DNA from: Epithemia pelagica
Lineage: Eukaryota; Bacillariophyta; Bacillariophyceae; Surirellales; Surirellaceae
DNA length: 64,000 nt
Reading direction: 5' to 3'
Assembly: GCA_946965045.2 (NCBI GenBank)
Contig: OX337235.1
Coordinates: 3,109,928-3,173,927 of the forward strand
A model generated the notes under the pieces. It ran no database searches and was not told the DNA's origin. It saw nothing but the letters and a program-made list of their open reading frames with translations. A program made the position numbers and the translations under genes. Positions 1 to 8,289 of this stretch are shown here, in pieces (position 1 is the first letter of the stretch; every line of letters starts with the position of its first letter).

Positions 1-919
1 ACAAAGTATGATAGAGCAGTATGAGAAATTTGGACCCATACCTCGAATTATTTGGGGGATGGCGAATACTAATAGACATGAATCGAGGCTACGTGAATCT
101 CTAAAACCACTTGACGAATTTCTGGGCGTTGCCCAGCAAAGGAACTATCTCAAGGGGCCGCATCGCTTCTTCTACATGGATGTTGTAATCAAGGATGGAC
201 AGCCTCAGTATAATTTAGATGATACTCCACCCGAACTCATCTATGCCCCTCGATATGTCATGAAAATCGTCGCGGAATTTGTTGTCAAAGAATTGCTTTC
301 ACCAAGTGTTCAAAATCAATTTGGAATGCAACACAAGGCAATTGATGGTATACTTTTCGAAGAAGTTTGCCTCTACCTTATTGCTAAACATCCTCAAACG
401 ATCTTATTTGAAACTCGGAACCTGGGACATCGGAGCCAGCCACTTCGTGGGCACTTGCATAAAAACGTATTGAAAGTTGAAAAGGTGGAAAGACAAGATG
501 TCGAGGATGTTGTTGGGGTCATCAATCCCGAGGCGAGCATAGGTACCAAGCTTCTTGTGCCGCAAGCGTCCAATTATCCTGGTCTAGATGCTGCTCTTGT
601 GATGAGTGGAGATAACGACCCGAAGCACAAGCGAAAAAAAAGGAAGAAAGATGATCACGGAGTTACAACCGTATTACTGCAAATGACACGTTCTCTCAAT
701 CACCCAGTTAGTGATGATGGTATCAACAAATTTGTTGCCATTGAACGAAAGATGGCAGTTCACGGGGTGGCCTCAAGAAACTGTGTTCTTTTTCTAGTTC
801 CAGATGTGAATTTCGAAAGTTTTCAGAGGCAGAAAGCAAGTACCAAGGAGAGGCAGCGCGATTTGAATGATGTTTTGCAACTTGTTGGATCCATCAAGAT
901 TCGCGGTCAAAGCAACTAG
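1..919 (+). CDS. Crinkler/RHS-type NTPase-nuclease protein, C-terminal part (5' end outside window)
   Basis: The reading frame is open from the window edge and the first ATG is at position 8, so the start is probably upstream. About 303 residues are visible. The opening segment (YEKFGPIPRIIW) and the later stretch LKGPHRFFY resemble the end of the P-loop NTPase part of Crinkler (CRN) and retrotransposon-hot-spot (RHS) proteins. The second half has spacing typical of their C-terminal nuclease-like region: AIDGILFEEVCLYLI, then a Lys-rich loop, then LLQMTRSLNHPV. Family knowledge: these proteins are widespread in protists, often secreted or nuclear, and often linked to mobile DNA. The Walker motifs would lie upstream and cannot be checked. 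A Lys/Arg run (KHKRKKRKKDD) near residue 205 could be a nuclear localisation signal. The assignment rests on remembered motif patterns, not on a search. Confidence 0.6.
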   Translation, partial: QSMIEQYEKFGPIPRIIWGMANTNRHESRLRESLKPLDEFLGVAQQRNYLKGPHRFFYMDVVIKDGQPQYNLDDTPPELIYAPRYVMKIVAEFVVKELLSPSVQNQFGMQHKAIDGILFEEVCLYLIAKHPQTILFETRNLGHRSQPLRGHLHKNVLKVEKVERQDVEDVVGVINPEASIGTKLLVPQASNYPGLDAALVMSGDNDPKHKRKKRKKDDHGVTTVLLQMTRSLNHPVSDDGINKFVAIERKMAVHGVASRNCVLFLVPDVNFESFQRQKASTKERQRDLNDVLQLVGSIKIRGQSN

Positions 920-1516
920 TTTTATCCAAAGCATTCGATGTGAGCTTGTCTTCAATTGGACTTCATGATGTTCTGTTCCTTGATGAGGGCATCCGGACAA
1001 GCTGCTACAGGCGTGTGGTTGGTTCCTGCACGTGGTGGCGAGTGCATTCCCCTTGGTGGCCCCGTGATACGTTTGTTGCAGCCGTGCAGGGTGCAATGAA
1101 CCAGGTGGAGCGTGTTCTGCCTGCTCTTCTGCCTGCTCGCAACCACACCTCTCGCTTACACCACCTCGTCAACGCCGCACTGCGTGAGTTCTGGGCGTCT
1201 GCAACGGCAGGACGGGATATCACACCTCTGCTGACGGTGGAGGGCGTGCGCACAGTGAGTGGCTTTGATGCTTACCGAGTCGCAGCCCTCGTGGGGAAGT
1301 ACATGCGTGCACTCGTGGACGCGGCTACTGGGACGTCCCTGAGTCCCCTCCCACGACGGGTGGTCGTGCATCTCACAGGGTGTGGTGGCCGATGGGATCG
1401 GCCAGCCTGCGTTCAAGGCGCCAGGACAACCTGTAGAAACAGGGCCAACCTCGAATCCGGTGTTTCTTCTATCCAGTTCCGGGTTTTGAAGAGCGACATA
1501 CGAGGAACTATGGCTT
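920..1516. other. Intergenic, GC-rich, no recognised gene
   Basis: A 600-base stretch that is noticeably richer in G+C than its neighbours. A plus-strand frame is open across most of it, but it begins at a GTG rather than an ATG and its translation resembles no family I know. Long open frames on both strands are expected here from base composition. The last bases run into sequence resembling the Lys/Asp-rich leader of the LRR gene at 11440. Confidence 0.5.
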
Positions 1517-2188
1517 AAAAAAGAAGAAAACGAATGCAAGGAAGTACGACGACAACAACAAGGGTGGAGGTGACATTCCCACCTTTCCAGCCCCTCCCAC
1601 AACGGATACACCAACAAATACCATGCCATCATCCATGCCGGCCCAATCACGTGACACCAGTCCGTCCAGATTTTGTGGTCACGGCCGAATGGTTTGATTT
1701 GGTCGTGGCCACTTCCACCGACAATGGTGCTGCTGTTCGGACCTAGGCTGGTAGCCAATGAAAACCTTCGTGACCTATCCTTGGGGAGCAATCGAATGAA
1801 TGGTACCTTGATTCCGGAGATATTTGCCTTGAATTTAGACATTCGTTTGGATTTGAGTTACAATGATTTTACTGGACCAATCCCCACCGAGGTTGGGAAC
1901 ATGATCAACTTGACAAGCTTTACAGTGAATGGCAATGCCGGTATCAATGGCGAACTTCCCGAAGAAATGAGTGGCATGACACAACTGGCAGAAATTCGCA
2001 TTAACGATACGGACATGACGGGTCCCATTCCGGATTCAGTGTGTACCGCATTGAATGGCTCGGATCCTTCTCCAACTGGCTTTGCCGATTGCGACGATCA
2101 CGACAATGGTGCGCCATGCTTTCAATGGTGCTGCACCAATTCAGACTGTACCTGTCGTTATGGACTTGGTTCACTGATATGCTTCTGA
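1517..2188 (+). pseudogene. LRR protein pseudogene (large internal deletion)
   Basis: Two pieces of one LRR gene lie in different frames. The first (about 1520-1745) matches the region just after the leader of the gene at 11440: Lys/Asp-coding bases, then VRPDFVVTAEWFDLVV and TDNGAAVRT, which is the start of the cap domain. The sequence then jumps, in another frame, to the last four or so LRRs and the C-terminal cysteine motif (about 1747-2188). That motif, DDHDNGAPCFQWCCT followed by DCTCRYG, is the same type that closes the first LRR domain of the array at 13309-14666. The rest of the cap and most LRRs are missing. Inference: a deletion derivative of a secreted LRR gene, no longer coding for a normal product. 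Confidence 0.75.
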
Positions 2189-2400
2189 ATATAGGAACGT
2201 AGGAGCGGGGGACCAGAATCGATCGAGAGATGAAACTGATGAAACCATTTACAATTGTTCGCCATGCTTTCAATGGTGCTGCACCAATTCAGACTGTACC
2301 TGTCGTTATTTGGACGGTTCACTGAAATTCTTTAGGATAGGAACGTAGGAAAGGGGGACTAGAACCAATCGCGAGACGAAACTGATGAAACCAATTACAG
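2114..2400 (+). repeat. Two tandem copies of a 146-bp LRR gene tail
   Basis: The bases coding for the end of the C-terminal cysteine motif, plus the adjoining 3' flank, occur twice in a row (2114-2259 and 2260-2400). The second copy has an extra T in the coding part and a different terminal codon. A third relative, including further downstream flank, is at about 10805-11010. This marks the 3' flank as part of the duplicated unit in this LRR cluster. Confidence 0.8.
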
Positions 2401-2763
2401 TTTTTGTCGTTAAAGAATGTTTTCCCTCGCAAGAAGATCAGCAGTCTATGTACTTTGTATTATTCTCTTTGTTCTATTATAAACCCCACATTATAGACGT
2501 AACTACTTCGAGTTTCAAATTACCCCGGCAGCCGATGTAGCAGCTTGTCTTGTCAGGTGTAGCACATTCCCCAACGATGAAGTCAGTGCCCAAGATGTGT
2601 GATAGCCACCTTCAGTTTGTCTCCATTCAATGATATCCTGCTACAAACAAGCACAACAAACCTAGGTATAATAGAACAGGTTCTAATTTGCCAATGACAT
2701 GTAAATAGATTTTTGTTTGTTGCTGAGTAGACGTGATACTGTGGTAGATTCTTTTGTTTGGTT
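2401..2763. other. Intergenic between convergent LRR pseudogene and LRR gene
   Basis: No gene seen. The first 110 bases are similar to 10925-11020, so they are duplicated 3' flank. The remainder should carry the 3' UTR of the minus-strand LRR gene that ends at 2764. Confidence 0.5.
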
Positions 2764-4899
2764 TTACGTTGCACATTCACAACACGAACAACACACATTT
2801 TGGGCAGCTGAGCAGGTGTCTTCGACACCACAATCCACAATCGCCGATCCGGATCCAGTTGCTTTGGCAAAATCCAAATTGTTACACACATCAACAGATA
2901 CGGTCCCCGTCAAGCCTGGATTTCCCGACAAGTCCAAGGTGCGCAATTTGGACAAGTTGCCAAACCCAGTGGGCAAGGGTCCGGTCAAACCGGTATTTTT
3001 TAAATTCAAACTTCGCAAATTGACGTGGTTGCCAATGGAATTGGGAATCCCACCGGAAAAGCCATTGTTGGACAAGTCCAAATTGGCCTGTAGTTTGGTC
3101 AAGGTGGAAATGGCGGGAAAACTACCCGAAAAGTTGTTATTGTCCAATCGGAGTGTTCGAAGTTCGGTAAGGGCCAAGAGACTGGGGACACTGGATCGCA
3201 ATTGATTGTTGGCGACAATAAAGAGGGTGGCACGCGTCATGAACTGAACTTGGGAGGGTAAGGGTCCTGTCAATTGATTCTCTCCCAAGTGGAATTGTCG
3301 AACTTGTGTCAAGGAGGACACGGAGGAAGGAATGGATCCCGGAAGCTGATTGCGACTGAGATTCAACGTCACAACTCGCGTCCATTTGGTAAAGAGTGAA
3401 TCCGATAAGGGAGTATCGAAAAAGTTGCCCACAATTTTGACAACGTTCAAATTTTCCAAATTGCCCAAGGAATCGGGAATTCCACCCACCAAGCCCGTAT
3501 CTGGTTTACCGGTATTGTCCAAGACCAACTCTCGCAAGGATGTCATTTCACTCAATTCTGGCACCAAGGTTCCTGTCATGCCGACATTGACCAATTCCAA
3601 GATTGTCAATTCTCCTGCTCCATTGCACGAGAGTTCCCCACCGGCCTGGCCAAATTCCCAATTGCATTCGTCTTGTTGTGGACTGGCCCAAAAGCCTTGT
3701 TCGGTCCAATCGGTGGGACCGTTGGTGGCGTAATAAAAGGCCATGAGACGAAAGCGTTGCAATTTGCGAGCATCATTGACACTTTGGGTCCGTACATCAA
3801 TGTTTTGACTCCACAAATAGGCACGATGTTGCGGTGTATTGGGAATGTCCACCGCCGCACCATTGTCGGCCGAATTCTCGACAATCAAATCGTACAAGGC
3901 TTGACCGGATTCGGGCACAAAGGGAGGATATCCCGTCCTGGTCGGTACCATGGGTGCCGGACTAAAGGTGGGTCGAGGTGTAATGGTAGGAGCCGCCGAA
4001 ACGGTCGGACTGTTCGTTGGTGCCGGCGAAATCGTTGGCGCTGGTGAGACGGTGGGAGCCGGAGATATACTCGGCGGTGTCGTGGGTTCGAAGGACACAC
4101 TGGGAGCTGGCGAAACGGTGGGGGATTCGTCCTTGTCGCCGCCACCTCCACCGCCACCACCACCACCCGCAACCAAGACAATAATAATGACAATGACACC
4201 CACCACTACCAGGCACGCCGCAACAACACCCATAATGACCCAATTGACATTTTCCAAACAGCTACAATCACACGAGGGACCTTGAAAGGATTTGCGAGGC
4301 TTTGATTTGCGATCGTCATCGTCATTGTAGGAGCCATCGTCGACACCCCATCCTCCCATTCGAGCTTGTTCGGGTTCTGGTTCTTCGTTGTACTCTTCTT
4401 CGTCGTCTTCGTCGTCGTCACCACTTTCATCCTCGTCGTCATCGTCGTCTTCTTCGCCTTCGTCAATCGTGGCAGCTCGTCCCTTGCCACCCATGCTGGC
4501 CTTGCGAGAGGGTTTGTTCCCAAACAAGTTGAAGGAATTGCCACTGAGTTTGTTGCCATCCTTGCCAAATTCTCCTTCGTTGCTGGCAATAATTTCCGAG
4601 GTCGTACTCATACCCGAGGCACTCATAGTGGAGGAAATACCGCCCCGCTTGACATCGCTGTATTCACTACTATAACTGGAATTCCCCCACGATGCATGAT
4701 GGTTGCTGTTATTGTCGCCTCCTCCCGTTTCTTCATCCTCCTCGTCACTGCCCGACTCGTCTTCCTCACTCCCCGACTCTTCCTCGTCACTGCCCGATTC
4801 TTCCTCCTCCTCATCACTTTCTTCGTCGTAATCACTCCCCGAATCGTCTTCTTCCTCTTCTTCACTGTCGTATTCTTCACTATCTCCTCCTCGCGACAT
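2764..4899 (-). CDS. Single-pass membrane LRR protein with acidic N-terminus, no kinase
   Basis: 711 residues, starting at ATG 4897-4899. Residues 1-60 are almost all Asp, Glu and Ser, and further acidic runs continue to about 215. One transmembrane helix (about 220-245, NWVIMGVVAACLVVVGVIV) is followed by ten glycines and a stalk of repeated SPAPT/SPTVSAAPT units. The cap has ENSADNGAAV, an HRAYLW motif and an FYYATNGPTDW motif. About eight plant-type LRRs (LxxLxLxxNxLxGxIP) follow. The C-terminus has the cysteine cluster DTCSAAQNVCCSCCEC. There is no signal peptide or kinase domain, so the likely topology is acidic tail inside and LRRs outside, as a signal-anchor surface protein. Ligand and role are unknown; adhesion or recognition is a guess. 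Its ectodomain is duplicated, in the opposite orientation, at 14667-15842. Confidence 0.85.
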   Translation of the reverse strand: MSRGGDSEEYDSEEEEEDDSGSDYDEESDEEEEESGSDEEESGSEEDESGSDEEDEETGGGDNNSNHHASWGNSSYSSEYSDVKRGGISSTMSASGMSTTSEIIASNEGEFGKDGNKLSGNSFNLFGNKPSRKASMGGKGRAATIDEGEEDDDDDEDESGDDDEDDEEEYNEEPEPEQARMGGWGVDDGSYNDDDDRKSKPRKSFQGPSCDCSCLENVNWVIMGVVAACLVVVGVIVIIIVLVAGGGGGGGGGGDKDESPTVSPAPSVSFEPTTPPSISPAPTVSPAPTISPAPTNSPTVSAAPTITPRPTFSPAPMVPTRTGYPPFVPESGQALYDLIVENSADNGAAVDIPNTPQHRAYLWSQNIDVRTQSVNDARKLQRFRLMAFYYATNGPTDWTEQGFWASPQQDECNWEFGQAGGELSCNGAGELTILELVNVGMTGTLVPELSEMTSLRELVLDNTGKPDTGLVGGIPDSLGNLENLNVVKIVGNFFDTPLSDSLFTKWTRVVTLNLSRNQLPGSIPSSVSSLTQVRQFHLGENQLTGPLPSQVQFMTRATLFIVANNQLRSSVPSLLALTELRTLRLDNNNFSGSFPAISTLTKLQANLDLSNNGFSGGIPNSIGNHVNLRSLNLKNTGLTGPLPTGFGNLSKLRTLDLSGNPGLTGTVSVDVCNNLDFAKATGSGSAIVDCGVEDTCSAAQNVCCSCCECAT

Positions 4900-6250
4900 G
4901 GTTTAGAGACTGCTTTTTTTAAGTATTCGGTGACACACAAACGAACAAAAGGTTGCTGTCCACACTCGATATCTTGTGAGGGGAGGGAAAGATGGATGCA
5001 ATGAATGCGCTACAGCAAAGCAAAGCAAAACCAAGGGCACTGAAAAAGAAACACCCAAGGCCACAGCAACAACCACTCCAAATAACACACAATCACCTCA
5101 TCCACAGCAGAGAGAGAGCGAGTGATTGCGTGGATCTCTCTCACAAACAAGCAGAACCACCAAGAGAGGTCAATATGTCTCATGAAATCCCCGAAAACTC
5201 ACTGGGACCAAAAAAAGTGAGAACTCCTTTTCGGCCAATATCCAAGACTCAATGCCCAACCAGTTCCCACGAATTGTGGGCAATACGCCAAGGATTTCCG
5301 TTCAGGAATCTTCCGAATGTCGATGGCCGGTCACCGATACTTTCCCACCCAAAACTATGTGCATCTTTTTTAGCTTTCTCCTCATGGTAGTTCTTTGAAT
5401 TTCATCGATGAGAGACTCCCCTGAGGATCTCTACTAGAGGTTTTTCCTACCTCTCTAGTGGTTGTTGTCGGGTGCAAGATTGAATCATAACGAGTTGCAT
5501 TCCCCTCTTTTACACAACAAGGACATCGTTGACGACGACAGGAAACTCTGTGGGTGAAACAGAAGAACACCCGCAACAAACATGACAATGACACCCAACC
5601 CTGTCTTTGGATATTGTATCATACCGATAGGCTGTGGCGATTTTGGGGCAAACCTTTTTGATGGAATGTAGTTTTGTGTCATTTCTATGGATCGGGAGAT
5701 GATTGTCCCTCTCTCTCTCTCTAGAGTTGCTAGTGCTCCGAAGTAGTTTACCCCCAAACAATGGTTCTCGCCACAAATCTTCCGATTTATCTTGTTACGA
5801 CAGTCCCCGTTGGTGATATTGTACAAACAATAGCGGGTCCATACCCATACCGTCAAAGTTTGGTCGGTTGCAGCTATACTCATTCTCATGGTGGTGCATC
5901 CCAGAGTCCAGAGTCTCGACTCTCGGGACATCTTCGAATAGGTAGATCGAAACAAGAACAGGGAACCAATGTTCCTGCAACCGCAACGCAGCTTCCGAGA
6001 AACGTCGGTTGAGAGTCATGGCCCGGCGCTCTCAATACATCTCATCGTTTGTCTGTACTATATTCTTTCGATGAATATATCATGATATACCCTCAAAGTG
6101 CTGGGGCGTTATACATTCGCGCGCGTCGGACGTTGGTCGTGCAGCTTTCTCCGTTGCACCAAACGACTCGCTCACATTTTACCACAATCCCAAATTTTTG
6201 CCACAATCCCTTCGAAGGAGAGCGACAAACCTTGCTGATTGATTTTTACC
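4900..6250. other. Intergenic region between divergent genes
   Basis: Holds the upstream regions of the minus-strand LRR gene and the plus-strand gene at 6251. No ORF here looks like a real gene. A CT/GA-rich run lies at 5708-5722, and short inverted pieces around 5430-5460 could form a weak hairpin. I see no convincing core promoter motif. Confidence 0.4.
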
Positions 6251-7553
6251 ATGGCTGGAACTACAACAACGAACCATCCGAGCAGCAAACGAATGATTTC
6301 AACGACGAGACTTGGTCGGTCCATGGGACTCGTGCTGATGGTGTGGTCCATACTATTCGTGTGTTTGGACCAAGTAGCAGCCGCAAAACGGAGGAATAGA
6401 AATGACCGCCGCCGATTGAGCAAAAACGATGACGACTACTACGATTATTATTATGATGACGACGACGACGACAAGGTACGTCTCATGGAACACACCATGG
6501 AGGAATACAGACGAGCGACACTCGTGGTAAAGCCATGACCACGAGAAGACATGTGGTTCTCTTTGTTTCCCCCGTTCTCTTTCGAAGGTAGCCCATTGGA
6601 GTTGTACGGATATGAGATTCACTCTCACAGGCCAGCCTATTTCTGTTTGTATGTCGCTTCGGACCCTATAGTGTGGCGAATGTACGGGTGCCATTGAACA
6701 CTTGTATGTCGATTGCGTGGCTCCCAGTACAGTCACTTCCAACAAGGTTCGCGAATTGAACAATCCAGCCCTGTGTGCCATGGATTATTGGAAATGGATG
6801 GAATTTGTCCAACAACATTATTCCGATTGTCTCTTGGCTGGTGTCGCTTCTCCCTATGTTTTGCCCTTTTATGCCTCCTTGATCAATGATGCATCGGCCT
6901 ACGCCCTGTTGGGTATCTTCAAGGCGGACGATGCCGCCTATGCCTGTCAAACTCAGCAATACAAGTGTCCCGAAGACTGGTACAATTTTCGACATGAACC
7001 CGTAGAGTCTACCTTGTGGCTGGATGGCCTCGTCGACGGTATCGATGACCAGGTGCCCAACCAGGTGGCCAATGTCGCCTATGTTGGAGGCGATGGTGTC
7101 CTGTACGATGCCAGCATGTATCGAACTTTTGATCATGCCATTCTCGAATGTTGTCGGGGAACGCAGTGTTATCGTCCCTATTGGGGCATTCATGGCAATC
7201 CGGCCGACCAGAATGGCGACGACGACAAGACCAACACGGCCACTGGGACTTCCACGCCGGGGAATGCTGGAGCAGCAGCAGCGGCTGGAAGTGGTGGTGG
7301 TGGTGGTGGTGCCACTCCCGCCACGGTAGAAGGAGGAGGCGCAACAGTGGCCACGGCCAATGACAATGATCGATCGGTCGGAACATCATCACAAAACGGA
7401 CAAGAACAAGAGGGATTATCGACCACCATTTCGGCCGGTACCGCGGCTCAAACCAATGCTGCGACACGCAGCGGCAGCAGCAGTAGTTTGACAGTCCTGG
7501 CAATCACCATGCTCGTAGTATTGCTGACCACCACCAATCGGATGATATCATGA
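6251..7553 (+). CDS. Secreted, probably GPI-anchored protein of unknown family; two exons
   Basis: Exon 1 is 6251-6475 and exon 2 is 6672-7553, giving about 368 residues. The donor reads AAG/GTACG and the acceptor CTATAG/TGT. The 196-bp intron is in phase 0 and splicing joins the Asp-rich stretch directly to CGECTGAIEHLYVDC. The ATG at 6251 is in a good ACCATGG context. A hydrophobic core (GLVLMVWSILFVCLDQVAAA) suggests a signal peptide with a long n-region. The mature part has several paired cysteines (CGECTG, ILECCRGTQC), then a Gly/Ala/Thr-rich low-complexity tail, and ends in a hydrophobic segment (SLTVLAITMLVVLLTTT) typical of a GPI-attachment signal. I do not recognise the central domain. 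It sits inside the LRR cluster, so a surface or extracellular-matrix role is possible, but that is inference. Confidence 0.75.
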
Positions 7554-8289
7554 TCGTGGAGTTGCTACGGGTCACAGCATGACACGAAGAAGACGAAGTA
7601 TGGACTGTATTTGTAGAGTACGCTAGTAATAATAATCATTCCAGCGCCATGAGTGTCGCGTCGTTTTGGTCTTTCTTATCGACACAACAGCCAGTCCCCA
7701 AACCGACGGATCACAACACACCAAATAGCAAACTTCTAGCTATCATCCGACCACTAAAGTCGAGGAGCGTCCCGAACTGGGGAGAACGAGGCCAAGGGCG
7801 AAACGAAACATTGTCAGTGGGATGGGTTGGTTTTTGTTGCTACTGCTGCCAACTCAAGGTCCAAGAATTGTAGGAGTAGAACGACACTGATGCCTCTGGC
7901 GAATCATATTCCTTGTGCTAGCTAGAGAGAAGGAGTAATAGCTAGTGTTGCTGTCGTATGTCCCGTGATAAAGGACAAAGGAGGTGGTACACTCATAGGT
8001 GTATCGCTTTTTTGGTAGCGGTCCATTTGGGGGGAATGTTGGATTGGTTGGGGAGAAGTCATTGTGGTCATTTTCCATTGAGGGGCAATTCTTTGTGTAC
8101 AAGTCCCAAAGCATTGATCCCAACAAGCTTGTGAGATGGCAATTCTGTCGTCTCAAAATGGCATTTCCTCTCTCAAGTTCCAACCACTGCAGGCACGAAA
8201 CAAGCGAGAGGGAGGAACAGCATCGATTGCCCGGACGAAACCAATCAATCAATCCATCCATTAATTAGTCCATTACATAATCCATCATC
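7554..8289. other. Intergenic; promoter region of LRR gene at 8290
   Basis: No gene seen. This region holds the 3' flank of the gene ending at 7553 and the presumed promoter and 5' UTR of the LRR gene starting at 8290. Confidence 0.4.

Noticed and set aside
940-1518. Open frame of 192 codons after the Crinkler-like gene
   Set aside because: It has no ATG at its head, overlaps long open frames on the other strand in GC-rich DNA, and matches nothing I know.
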